A program made the position numbers and the translations under genes. A stretch of 64,000 nucleotides of DNA, taken from Adineta ricciae (lineage: Eukaryota > Rotifera > Eurotatoria > Adinetida > Adinetidae). The notes under the pieces were generated by a model. That model saw only the letters and a list, made by a program, of their open reading frames with translations. It did not search any database and was not told the origin of the DNA. How positions within the stretch are numbered: position 1 is the stretch's first letter; each line of letters starts with the position of its first letter. The stretch lies in assembly GCA_905250025.1 (NCBI GenBank), contig CAJNOJ010000084.1, forward strand, positions 62,001 to 126,000, written 5' to 3'. Positions 32,529-46,105 of this stretch are shown here, one piece after another.

Positions 32529-34119
32529 TCTATAGGAAGAAGAAATGAAAACCGCTTTGTCATTGGAATTTCCAGTGCTTGTTTGTTAAACAATAGATAA
32601 ATTGTTTACTTTACATACCTCTGAAACATTCTTAATCACATATACAAGACACGGAAGAAGTAGAGTTAATTTCTAATCAGAATATCTGCTTCTACTAATC
32701 ACAGTGTGCTTTCAATGACGAGAAATTTGTGGACGACCGAGTGGGCATAAAATCCTTGTGTTAGTATGTTCCACGATTGGGAAGCAGAAGAAACGAAAAA
32801 TGAGAGCATCTGTGATTGGTCATATAAAACACCGATTCATAGAAATAGGAGTAAAATTCAAGTCTCATTCTGAGTGGTCGAGAAAAACTCCAATTTCATC
32901 GTCTTTCCTTTGCTTCATTTCAAATCATCGTGTATTTGTAAATGTAAATATATGCTTCCTCTTTTTGTCAATTTCTGAGCCAACAGACAAAATTACAGTT
33001 AGATGACGTTCTATCAGACAAACAAATTTGCATAAAAATACCACGCTTTTGTTTCTAAATTTGTTTTTCTCCCTTCTGAAGATTTTTTATAAGTTCTTGT
33101 ATTATCGATGATTCTAGAATAGTCTCGATAGTTTGTTTTATTTCTATAGAGAAATAGAAAGAGAAACGAGAGAAGAACGAGCATATGCATTGCTATTATA
33201 TTTTGCTGAGTAATCGTCGTATTAGCTGCCGACAGATTCTATACCAGGTAAGACTGATTCATATTTCTAGCAGAGAATAATTACCTGAATTAGCGCATTT
33301 TTCGGTTCGTTCGAGATACAAAAAAAGTGAATCAAATGAATATGAATTTCAATGATAGTTGAATGTTGTCTTGACCATTTTTTATTGAAGTAAATCCAAC
33401 ACTATCTTTTTTCTCGGTTTGGAATTAATCGTACACCACGAAATTTCGACTTTTTTTTCCTAAGACTTGATCCTTTTATGTCATCTAAATAAACAATCAC
33501 TGCTCGTCCACGTATAAAATTTTTATTTTTTTTCGGATTTCTTTACAGTTATACCCTACTTTGTATGAGTCATTTCCACACTGGGAAAAAGTAATAAGCT
33601 ACGTCACTAGTGCAGTAAACAATGTCATCTGATTGCAAACTTTCAAAAACAAACGAAAATATGGATATCTCTTTATTCATAGTTTTCATCAAACACTCAA
33701 TCCACATATATGGTTTCCAATGGATCAGTCCATCTACAATAGCAATAAACATGTTTAGTCGAGGATTCTCTAAGAATGAAGAGTACTCAATGTAACTCGA
33801 GAAACCCTACGTAGGGAGACGGAGAACATGACCACCTTCATTTTTCAGAGATTCAAAGCGATAAACATGTTTATTGCTACTGTAGATGTCGGGGAACAAA
33901 AAAAAACGTGTTCTTCGAGTAAAAGGGCCATCACAAGCAAGTCGCCTAAAAATAACGATAATGACCGCATTCTCACTAGTGAAAATCGCGTGTTCATTAG
34001 CCGTATTTCCGAAAGCTATTGTTGTGATAACAGCGTGAGTAAAAGGGAAAAACTGGATTATATTAGTAAGCGGATAGACCCTTTCAGCAGTTGAAGATAA
34101 CGGCAGTTGTTCCAAAAAA
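32529..34119. other. 1.6-kb intergenic region
   Basis: Upstream of the SET gene and downstream of the IAP gene. It contains the inverted repeat at 33731-33888 and a palindrome CCCTACGTAGGG at about 33806-33817. ORFs such as 33807-34139 (-) overlap the repeat and have no domain character. Confidence 0.45.
33731..33888. repeat. Inverted repeat, 27-base arms
   Basis: The arm at 33731-33757 (beginning CATCTACAATAGC) and the arm at 33862-33888 (ending GCTACTGTAGATG) are reverse complements with one mismatch, separated by 104 bases. I see no clear target-site duplication. It could be a MITE remnant or a hairpin in the IAP 3' region. Confidence 0.8.
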
Positions 34120-36338
34120 TCATGTGTATATGCGGACAAATGCTTTTACCGCAGTTCGACAAATCGGACAGGTTTTTAAACTATGTCCACATGCTACACA
34201 GCTCGTCAAATGACCGCATGGAAGGCATGCGACCTGACGATCTGTAGACATGCAAAGTACACAAAGCGACTCTTCTAAAAGAAGAAAAAAAATCATGTGG
34301 AAAACTGAACTGTTCAGAATGAGTAGTTACCTGTTTTTGTCGTTACCAGAGAATGAGCGGCAACTTTTGGCGTAGTTTTCGGTATTTCGGTTTTCATTGG
34401 TTCGATTGACATTGGCTTGGATTCTATTTGCAGAGTGGGTATTCCTTTTTCTTGATCTTCATAGTACTTTTTTAACCAATGTTGTGCTACTAAAATATTC
34501 CCTTCATTTCCATTGATTAATTTCACCTGCTTATCTAATATTAGACAAGCAACTCGAAGGTCGACGTCGGTTTTGAAATCGTCCTCTAAATTAATTAAGT
34601 AGATAATAAATAAATTCGATATTTATTTGTATGAATATACTTTTGAATCGAAGTTGCATTTCAAAAACTTTTCTAAACAAAGACGAAATCCGTGCATCGA
34701 TCAATTTTCTGTCTCAAATGATCAGCTTACCGAATGATTGCCATGCTGTAATTTTCCTGTCGAAGTTTTTCGATAACAGGCAAATCTAAACGAGCCTTGA
34801 CCATCCGGTCAATTTCATCGTTTGTCCACGGAATGTATTCAGACGATGCACCACTGTTACTCATTTGAAGATTTTGTTGTGCTTAATTGAGAACATGATA
34901 ATCGTAGAGACAATATAATTCATCAACCTTACCACGTATTTCACGATTTTTACGTTGAATAGCTTGATAAAGATTTTCACCAATGTACTGACGAATATAA
35001 GCACATTGCGGAAACCACCTGGCATGTTCAACTTTCGGATCATCTGAAGCTTGCCAATTTCGCAAAGCTCCATTACAGTAAAAACAGCGCACGATAGTTC
35101 TATCACCTAGAGAAATAATATTAGTTGAGACGAACTTCGATTTATTAGTTTTAGAGCATTGAAACCTGTATAAAAAAATCCAGCATCGACGAAGGATTCT
35201 ATCGATGGTAGTGGAGTATCCTCCTTTCCTGGCCATTTGTCAAATGTTTGATGACGACGAACGACTAATGCATATTCGGCGTGTATTGCGCCAACAATGG
35301 ATTGACCATTTGGTGTGTCATTGATTGTTTGGTTCGCTACGGGTATGGGCGGTAGATTATTTGTAGGTTGTTTACTTTCATTCATACGAATATAATAGCA
35401 TTGCGGAGACCTCAGACGATGAACTTTGTACGGACGATCTGTTTCGCTCCAGTTGTGAAACATTGCATCACAATGAATGCAAATTACTCTGTCAGTTATG
35501 TTCGTGTACCACCAGCCGGCATAAGCCATCTCTTGTGCACTTGGTGTAATCGATGGCCAATTGAGAAATGTATAAGCTCGAGCACGATCAACGATTTCGG
35601 TCGATAGAGAATTAATGAATAAATTTTGAATTGTTGGTTGATCAGAGTTCCTATGAAGATTTTCACCGTCACCACCACCATCGTCCATATACCCTCTATA
35701 ATCAGTACGTGACACATTAGTACGAGCTATTGACGATTTGAGAATCGATACCGCTTGATCTGAATATGCATAGAGAAAAAATGTATGACTAGGATTGTCA
35801 TTGTGTCATGTGCGTGTAAACAATGATGCACAGTTACTGAGATATCAACATCAAAGTTTAATCATGCCTGTATAATTTTTTTGAAACGGCACATCTTCAA
35901 TGTACAAGTAAATTACTCGATAGTATCCGTCATGATAACTGTATTCATCAATGCTTTCTCTGTACGACATCAAAAATAAAAGCAATAGAAGAGAAATCAT
36001 ATCTTACCTTGTTTCGAAAAGAGTTCACTTTGTTCGAGAACGAATGGACACTTAGGACTTCGTTCCATATGTTCTTGCCTCGGATCCATTCCAGGTTTCC
36101 ACGAATCGATTTCCAATTTACAGGCTTCGCATCGGACTTTATCACCTTGGCCTGTGTATGAGAATCCAACTTTAGAAAGAAGTGCTGCTGATACGTTGCA
36201 CTTAGTGTTTAATTTCCATTGTCGAAAACTCGCCAACCTACAAAGATCAGGCTTTATGCGCCGTTTTGGTCGAAGAGTTGCTTGCGTCGAGGTGTTTGAT
36301 GATGCAGTATGATTTCTGGATTGAATTCCAATTGCCAT
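34120..36338 (-). CDS. Inhibitor of apoptosis: three BIR, UBA-like, RING
   Basis: Seven exons, including a 32-base one, give 563 residues: 36338-36008, 35759-35166, 35106-34933, 34881-34731, 34672-34641, 34585-34331 and 34274-34120. BIR1 has CEACKLEIDSW..H..SPKC, BIR2 CIHCDAMFHNW..H..SPQC, and BIR3 CFYCNGALRNW.ASDDP..EH..WFPQC. Each has the CX2CX16HX6C zinc pattern. BIR3 resembles the groove-bearing type that binds caspase-9/Smac-like peptides. A UBA-like helical segment follows (EKLRQENYSMAIIRK...). The C-terminal RING is CVLCMSTDRQVACLPCGH..CVAC...CPICR, so it should be a ubiquitin ligase like XIAP or cIAP. The start at 36338 is the first ATG; an acceptor-like TTTTTTTCAG about 55 bases upstream may mark a 5' exon. 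Confidence 0.93.
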
Positions 36339-39095
36339 TTTTCTTAGTTTTGGTGAGGATGAACCTCGATTTTTGTTTGGCGCGTAGTAGAAAAAACTGA
36401 AAAAGAAACAAATGAAAATTAAAGTCTGTAGTTTGGTCAGAACGCTAACGCTGCACGTGTCACCTTGGATATTTTTGTTCCTCTGGGTGAAAAACATTAT
36501 TTTTTTGCTTTCTGGCAACAAGCTAGATTTTTCGTGTAAGCATGCAATATAGGTAACTTCTGGGTTTTTTTTCTATCAACTGGGAAAAACATGTAAGATA
36601 TTAAGCAGCAACATTTTATGAACGCGTCAACCTGACCTTATCATCGAAAAACAACGTCACTGGGAAAAAATGCAAAATTATTTTCATTGGTCATGCATCC
36701 AGACCAATCGAGCAAATCCAGTAACGTTCTCGAAAATACTATTGGCGCTGCCGTCATACATTAGTCAAATACACTTACTGAATCAGCAGTCAATTAATTA
36801 CACTAGATGATTGTACTTTATGCGTAAACGCGGTTGTTATTACATAGAACGGGATAAGATTTTCACCTGTATTTATACTCCGATCTTTCTCTACGCAGAA
36901 ATATTTCGCTGACTCTCCTGTAAGCCGAAGGATACTCACTCCTTCTCCGCGATTCCAGTACTGCTAAAATGTGCGCAAAAAAGTGCGATCGAACGAACTT
37001 TCTACCTTCGATTGCCAATTACGACTCCAATTTCAGGTCAATCACCTCAAATTTCAATAGATATGTACTTTTCGTAAAACGTGCTTTTCGCTATGAGTGA
37101 TAGTCATAAAAATCTTAAAATTTATAGCAATTTTTATAATTTTAATGACTCATAAGTAGCTACGTGGTATAAAATTACTCAATATAAAGATATTTTTCTC
37201 AAAAAACAGTCACCGTGCTCAATTTTTTTGTCCAACAGATACCCACAAAGATTTTGTGTGACGACATAACATACATTGAAAAAAAAGAACGAACAAAAAA
37301 GTACTCGATACAATCAAGAGGAAAATATACAGAATCTATTTCAAAGTCTGTTTTGATTTGAAAGTTACCGGAAACATGTCTGCATCTAAAAATATGCCAG
37401 GTTCGGCTCAAAATAGAATGTCAACGCGCGAGACATCGTCAGTGATTATTCGTCGGAAATGTCGCAGTCAACACGAAGGAAATAAGTGAAAAAATTCGAA
37501 TGCTATTGTATGAAGTCTTAATGATCCGATATACTTGAGCATTGATGACTTTGTCAAAACTTGTGCTAAAAAATATATTCAAAAAGCTACGAAATGTGTT
37601 CTACTCGGCAATAAAGAAAACCGTTTCGAAGGCAAACAAATCAAAACTATTTGCATGTTTTGATTGCGCAGCGCTGCGGAAGTGAGTCGGTTTGATTACT
37701 TAAAAAATGCGTAATCAGTAACGTGGATACCTGACTCTTACTCGTTCTTCCTACTGCACTTTAGTTGGAAAGTGGAGGAGAATCATACTTATAAATATCA
37801 TGAATTCAAATTTAATCGAACAGCACTTGCTAATACGAAAGAGACTGTATCTATTTTTTGAGTGAAAAAAACATCTTCAACGAGACTTGATAGTAGTCTA
37901 ACTGATTTGACGAACAAAGGAAAAACCTGAGGGTGATCATCATCTTGGTAACCATCATGCAACTCACTTTAGACGGAGAATGGAATAAAATAAATACAGA
38001 TATCTTTCTCCAATCACTTTTCATATTTACCATTTGATCAACACGAAACAGAAGAAAAAGAAAAGACTTCAGTGTTTTTCAATCTAAACTCTCTATGTAC
38101 AGACATTGTTTACATCAATTCGAACTTAATGATTCCCCTTCTTGTTCACGGTGCTGATGTTTCGAGAGATTCCAACGAATGCACTCGTACATACAACACG
38201 TGAATTTTACTAGGGAACAACTACAAGCGAAGCTCACGTTCAAAATTCGAAACAAAGCTGAACAGATTGGGAAAATTACTTTTTAACTTAGCCTGCAATA
38301 TTCTAGGTGTCTTAAACAAACAAAAAATAATATTTTTCCCCACAGTCTATGTCGATGGGGAACGCAGAACAAGCGAGTGGGGCTTTTCCCAGTTGACGGT
38401 GTCTTGCTGAAATAATATATCGATGGGATTGTTTTCTTGTCCCGTTTTTACCGCCATTCTGGGTTTTTTTGCTCCGTCTTCTTAATTCCTTTTGTAAAAA
38501 TATTGCGGATCATTTTTGCGTATAATTGACTCGGAATCGATTAGATCGCGTTTCAATTGAAATACCAAAATAAAAGAACGATAACCGGTGGATGCATCAA
38601 CTAATATTTTTCTTTCTCGTTGTAATTAAAAGAAATAGTCGCACATATCTACAAGATTCGAAGCACATGTAATCCTTCACTATCGAACAAGTCGGTTTGC
38701 ATCGAAATCAGTGCAACCAATATTCAGATCGTATGCGTATGTATCGTATTAAAAACAGATACAGATCAGAATATCAGGTTTGTTGACAATTCGCATTTGA
38801 ATTAGTTTGAGTCGTCGCCATGAAGAAATGAAATTCAAGTGATTTTGTTTTTCTATTTAAGTAAAATCAAATGAGGAAGCGAAGCGTAAATAGAACGGAA
38901 AACATCTTGATTGGCTGATATCCATAGTTGTGTACTTCGTACGAACAACATGAAACTCAACTGAGTACAAAAAAGTATTAAATGCGTTTTTCTAAGTTAA
39001 CGAGAGAGAGCAAGAATAACAATCAATCATATACACTAGAAAACGACAAGAGAAAAATGTTGCCATCGCTTTATCTTTTGTTGTTGAAAATTTGC
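36339..39095. other. 2.8-kb intergenic region
   Basis: The longest gene-free stretch. AT-rich, with copies of the motif ACTGGGAAAA (36578-36590, 36658-36670, and reversed at 38384-38396). I recognise no tRNA, snRNA, transposon ORF or conserved exon. Confidence 0.45.
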
Positions 39096-40552
<1,457 letters not shown>

Positions 40553-41082
40553 GCTGACCAAGTTTATATCTAGGCTTGTTAAGTGCGTGCGTGCGTATGT
40601 ATAAAAAAACGAGTTTACTTTTTGATAATACCTATCTAATCGAATACAACGATGATCGGAGAGCGATTATTTTCTTTCTGACTGTATGGTTATCTTCAGT
40701 TTTGAATTTATAGACGTCTGTATTTTATATAGAGAAAAGAAGAAGAGAAGAAGTTGGACCATGGATAAGTATGAATCATTCATGCTGTTCTTGTCTATTT
40801 TGATCAAATTTCGGCGTTCGACTTTTTCAAATTTGATTTATTATATTATAAATACACAAGGTTTCACATGTATTTACACGTATTAAAATGGAAACGAATG
40901 TACGAAAACGAATAGAAGAGAGAGAGAGCAAACGAACGAACTGTCATAGACGAATAAGACATAAAAATACAAAAATAATCTGGTGATTGAATATCAATTT
41001 GAAAAAAAAAGAGACGATCGAATCTGGAAAAAGACATGGGTTAATGAACTGTGCTAGTTGACTAGAAACGTATGAACAAATC
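40553..41082. other. Intergenic between cathepsin L and syntrophin
   Basis: About 530 AT-rich bases holding the cathepsin promoter and the 3' UTR of syntrophin; GAGA-like purine runs near 40916-40930. Nothing else is seen. Confidence 0.4.
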
Positions 41083-42906
41083 TTATTTGGTGTGAGCGAA
41101 GCGTGTTGCTTTAGCCGAAAGAAATGCATGTAAATGGAAGACAAATGGTTTTGGCGATGTTTCGAAATACAGTTCCTAATTAAACATAAAAAACAGTTCG
41201 ATTTGACAAAAAAAAAGAACGCCTTCACATACCATTACACCTTCTTCGCCATGAAAATCTAGAGTAAGTAAATGATTATTATCATCTGAAGATGAACGAA
41301 GTTTCTCGAATGATTCTTTCCATAGTAAGCGGATGTTTGTTTGAGTGTTCTCAGGATCACTATACAAAGCAAAGCCATCTTCGTAGTGTAAATATAGCTT
41401 ACATAGACGATTATTCCATTTACAAGCTACAGAAAACGAACGGGACGGAATGAAAGGAAAGTTCTGGTTTTGACATACGAAAAATCGCTTCCTGAACACG
41501 TAAAACCGCATTTTGGGTCCATTGGCTCATAGACTGAATCCAGAAATCCGAATCTAATTTGGTTTCCAGTCGAAGAGAATGTGTTACAATACCAAATTTC
41601 GTTCCAATACGTAACGTTAAGAAAGAAATATCAATATCGACTGATGTATCGTGCGTCGATGCCACCAATCTAAAAATGAAAAGTGCAAAACATTCTTTCG
41701 TCATCGCAGATGTTACCTGCTCGTCAATATTGGATAGCTTGTGGTTATTTCGCGAGACGCTTGTCTTGAAACAGGCGGGTAGTTTAATAAGCAGAGATCG
41801 AACTCTGTCAAAACGAAAAAAACAGGTCGCCATGATCTGATAGTTGTCACTTCATCATAATGGACTTGTTCGGCAAACCATCCTAATGATTTCACTTCAT
41901 TATGGTCACGTTCAACATAGAATCGTTCTTCGATATCAGGTATAATACTCAAAAGACAGCGCGAGATTTTCGCGTGTATTATATAAAACCATTTGCGTGC
42001 ATACATGTCATCGACGAAGCGAATGCTATAGCATGTTTGAATCGATGGTAAGACAAGATCTAAGATAGCACCATTGCTTCCGTTTGTTAACAGCGGCGAT
42101 GCTGCCGATGGTAATGATGACGAAGGTGAGAAAACGATCATATCAGTGGCTGATGCTGATCGACGGAAAACATAACACAGACGAAGAGATATACGCTTAG
42201 TTTCATAACGAATCGAATCATTAGATGATTGTGGAGATGTAGCGGCAAGAAGTCGTTTTGCACCTGATTCATTGAGATTGTCTTGAGATGGTTGTTTACC
42301 AGCTAAGGAACTTGTTTGTTTTTGCATTAAGACGTTAACTTCTCGGAGATAACGAACTGAAATAAGAAAAGATGTTGCTTGTCAAATTTCTTCTTCGCTT
42401 TACAAACTGACCTTCAAGTTCGACCTCTTTACCACACTTTTTCAATATTTGCACTGCTTCTTCGTGAGAAACATGTTGCAAATCTTTACCATTAACAGAC
42501 AGGATCGCATCACCAACGTAGAGTTGTCCAGTTTGATCGGCAGGCATGTTCGGAAAGATTTTACTAATCAATATAGGCATCCGATTTTCTCGTCCGCCTT
42601 TAATACTTATTCCTAGGGGAATGCAAATAATTCAATTTGAATCTGAACGTCTCGCTGCTTCTCATTCTTACCAAGACCAGTATTGTCTGGTTTGGAGATC
42701 TTAATCAGTCGCTTTTGGCTACTAACATTATTAGATGTATCGCGAAAAGTTGAATTTCCATCTTCGATTGATAATTGTTTATCATATTCGTATTCGATGA
42801 AGAGATTGTCGTTTTCAAGTGTTAAATTTGCTTTGAGCCATTTTGACTGAACATAAAGTTCAACAACCGCACGTTGTTGTTCTGCCAGCGGTGATTCTAC
42901 TGTCAT
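41083..42906 (-). CDS. Syntrophin (PH-PDZ-PH-SU adaptor)
   Basis: Six exons (42906-42672, 42612-42412, 42356-41717, 41669-41479, 41426-41233, 41175-41083) give 517 residues. The split first PH domain encloses a PDZ domain: [20 protein letters not shown], then [18 protein letters not shown] and [18 protein letters not shown] second PH region follows (IKQIGW-equivalent [31 protein letters not shown]). The C-terminal syntrophin-unique domain has [41 protein letters not shown] and [13 protein letters not shown]. It is closest to the alpha/beta syntrophins. It should anchor channels and signalling proteins to the dystrophin complex at the membrane. Intron 2 has a GTCAGT donor. Confidence 0.95.
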
Positions 42907-43236
42907 CCGGTAGTATGAGAAAATGTAACTACTGAAATGAAACTGAGTCTCTAGTTGTCGATGACATTGATTTGTTTATTTACTATTTACTTGCTGAGTG
43001 GATTGGTTGGAGCGACCAATCGATCGACTGGAATCAAATGAGGATAAAATTGAAAATGGATTTTCATTCAGAAAAAGAATACAAGATTTTATTCATGATA
43101 AAAGAAGATTTCGAAGCGAAAAGCGACATCTATCATACAAAACAGTGATGATGATGATCATTAATCGAAGATCGCATACACATACATCATGAATTGATCG
43201 TTTTTGTTTCTTGTTTTAGATCGAATTTAAGCAACC
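42907..43236. other. Bidirectional 5' region of syntrophin and NSA2
   Basis: 330 bases between divergent start codons. On the + strand a TTCTTGTTTTAG acceptor-like site ends at 43219, 17 bases before the NSA2 ATG. A short + ORF from 42998 is not supported. Confidence 0.45.
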
Positions 43237-44389
43237 ATGGTGAGTATTCGTCGTGGTGAATGAGAAAACCGACGTTGATTGTGAATTTTAGCCACAAAAC
43301 GAACATATCGAACTCCATCGTAAACGACATGGTCGTCGATTCGATCACTATGAAAAACAGTAATCTCAGTCCATACACTAAAACTCCTTTAAAACTCTAT
43401 CTAATTGTAGAAAGAAGAAAGAAGGACGTTTGCCACATATTCTATCCAAGAAGGCTCAAACCTTACGTGGCATTAAGTAATTACCCTTGAATTCGACCCG
43501 CAATCATTTCTCATGTTCAATTTTATTCTAGAGCGAAATTATACAACAAGCGTCGTCAAAATGAGAAGATTCAAATGAAGAAAACCATCAAAAGTCATGA
43601 AGAGAAGGAAACAAAACAACGAGAGGAAGTACCTGAAGGTGCTCTACCAGCATATTTACTCGACCGTGAGAAACAAAGTCGAGCCAAAATTTTATCTAAT
43701 ACTATTAAACAGAAACGAAAAGAAAAGGCTGTAAGAATTGATCTTGATCTATGTAAGCAACCACTCACTCTGATCTTTTAGGGTAAATGGGACGTACCGA
43801 TACCAAAAGTGAAAGCAGTAAGCGAAGCGGAAGTATTCCGAGTTGTTCAATCGGGCAAACGACGAAGTATGTCACATTTCTCGTTCTATCTATGTGAATA
43901 TTGAATATAATCCATTTATTTAGAGAAAGCATGGAAACGATTAGTTACCAAACCTTGTTTCGTCGGAGAAGGATTTACTCGAAAGCCACCAAAATACGAG
44001 CGTTTCATTCGACCAATGGTAAACCATCATCCGACTTCATTCTTCTTCTTTAGAACACTCTTCTCTCATGCTAGGCACTTCGATTCACAAAAGCACACGT
44101 GACACATCCAGAATTAAAAGCTACATTTCAATTACCAATCATAGGTGTTAAGAAAAATCCTAGTTCACCACTCTATACGTCATTAGGTGTGATTACCAAA
44201 GGAACTGTTCTTGAAGTGCGTATTTTACTGTTAATAGTTATTGAAAGCCATTATGTTTGTTTACGTTAGGTTAACGTCAGTGAACTCGGTATGGTTACCC
44301 AAGGTGGTAAAGTCGTATGGGGAAAATATGCTCAGGTGACTAATCATCCTGAAAATGATGGATGTATCAATGCTGTACTTCTCGTTTAA
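43237..44389 (+). CDS. NSA2: NSA2 ribosome biogenesis protein
   Basis: Eight exons give 258 residues, against 260 in human. The first exon contributes only the ATG (43237-43239). The others are 43292-43359, 43411-43476, 43532-43730, 43782-43866, 43924-44018, 44075-44215 and 44270-44389. Almost the whole length matches NSA2/TINP1: [87 protein letters not shown] and [15 protein letters not shown]. It has the eS8-like fold and acts in the nucleolus in late 27S pre-rRNA processing of the 60S subunit. The split start codon exon, typical of some ribosomal genes, would be missed by simple ORF calling. Confidence 0.96.
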
Positions 44390-45046
44390 TTTGTTCGTTG
44401 TTTTCGATCGAAATAAAAACAATAACACTATCGATGTTCACTCAGCAGACGCATCTTTCCAATTCCTTACAACAAAAAAAAATCATTGATTGATCAGAGA
44501 ATCCTTGGAATCATTCGTTATAAGTATTCTTTTCACAGATGATTTGATTATGCTATGTAATGCATACATAATACGTTTATTTTTACATGTGATTACAAGT
44601 TCTATTGAGTTTGGAAGTTTGATTTTAATAGTACACTGGCTACAGTGTAAATATACGTCATCATTTATTTGAGTATCAATAGCTTGAAGCCCTGAATACT
44701 TTCCTCTTTCAGGAAAACTACTTTGACGTGACATGAGGGAAATATTTAAGATATAAAAAAAAGCGAGTCGGCTTGAGAAGAGGGAATATGAACCTTTTCA
44801 GAAAAAAGCAAATAATAGAAATTGAATTTTCTTCTGTATACACAAAGGACAAAAAAAAGCGACAATGTAAAGTAAGAAACAAAAGGAAAACACTAGAAAA
44901 AGTAAATGGGTAAATGCCAGTTGCTTAACAACTATCATAGAGAAAAAAGAAAGAAGAAAATATTTGAATAAAGAGTTTTTCTAGATATTATTTTGTGAGA
45001 AATTTTCTGTCAAACAACACCGGTATAAAAAGATATTGCGTGAAAG
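44390..45046. other. Intergenic between NSA2 and a small membrane protein gene
   Basis: AT-rich; an AATAAA at about 44411 likely ends the NSA2 mRNA. ORFs on both strands near 44483-44734 mirror one another and look like chance. Confidence 0.45.
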
Positions 45047-45626
45047 ATGATTTTCCTATCGAAACGAGCTAATAGAAGTCAAACTTCGTCAGGCAAAGAA
45101 GCATGCCTATCAATCATCGGATTTTTCTTAGCTATTGGACTTGTTGGCGGACTTACTGCATTGATTTATGGTAGACAACCACAAGTCTATACTTTTGTAC
45201 AGCTAATTCTGCTCTGTTAATTTAGGTTTAATCAAAGGCAACTCATCGGGAACGATTGGCGGTGGGATTGCTTTCGGTGTTTCAATTTTCTTAACTGTTC
45301 TCTTCGTTCTTCTGATTGTGTTTTGTCTGAAAACAGAGCATCTCAGTACGCATGCGCGCCGTCACAATCCAAAAGGCCAAGTGAGACACACTCCGTCTTC
45401 ACACGAAATGCCTAGTATTTCTATTGAACAAAAATATGAACGTACTAACGGATTATACCCGCAAGTTATGTATCCTCAACTTCCTCTCGAATTTGTCGAT
45501 AATTCCAACTACGGCTTTGGTAGACAAATGGTACATTCACCATTGCCACCACCAGCGTTTGATTCGTTGAGTCAAAGTCAATCGTCAGCGAATATGTATG
45601 ATTTGCCACCGAGTTATTATAACTGA
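45047..45626 (+). CDS. Small two-helix membrane protein with PPSY tail
   Basis: Two exons (45047-45170, 45226-45626) encode 174 residues. Helix 1 is SIIGFFLAIGLVGGLTALIY and helix 2 is GIAFGVSIFLTVLFVLLIVF, connected by a Gly-rich turn. The cytoplasmic tail is Tyr/Pro-rich and ends LPPSYYN; PPSY is a potential WW-domain ligand. I do not recognise the family. Frame continuity across the intron and the clean helices support a real gene. Confidence 0.65.
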
Positions 45627-46105
45627 CATTCAAACGAGAAGGCCTTGGACGAAACGATACTCTCAAAGAATCGAGCCGGTCTCGTTTCGTTTCTTCTTTC
45701 TTCTTTTTTTTTTGTTTCTATTTTTGAATCTGAGCGATAATAAACTACAGAAAGTAACGAACGGACAGAGAATGCGTAAAAGAAGAATATTCGAATATGT
45801 TTATCGAGTGCTGTCAATTGCACATTGAGATTAACGATGATTCCTAAAGAAAAATATTTAATTTGCCAATACGCGAAAGAAACGGTTAATGGAAAGGTAG
45901 AAGAAAATATTTAAACTTGTTATTGTTTTTGTTCGGATTTTCATCAAACATGTTCTATGTTTTCGTATGCTTTCAGAAGAAGCGAAAAAATTCCTATGTT
46001 GTTGTGAGTTTTCGTGCATTTCTCTTTAGTAGATGTTACTTGTCAAATTGATTAAAAAAGCAAAAGTTGAAAGTCGCTCTTCTGCAATTCATTCAACCAG
46101 ATTCA
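45627..46105. other. Intergenic or 5' UTR of the next gene
   Basis: Contains an acceptor-like TCTCTTTAG ending at 46029 and a 27-codon upstream ORF (ATG at 46033) that overlaps the downstream start at 46106. No other element is recognised. Confidence 0.4.

Noticed and set aside
36339..39095. Search for transposons, tRNA or other RNA genes in the largest gap
   Set aside because: No box A/B pattern, no cloverleaf, no reverse-transcriptase or transposase motif on either strand could be supported by eye.
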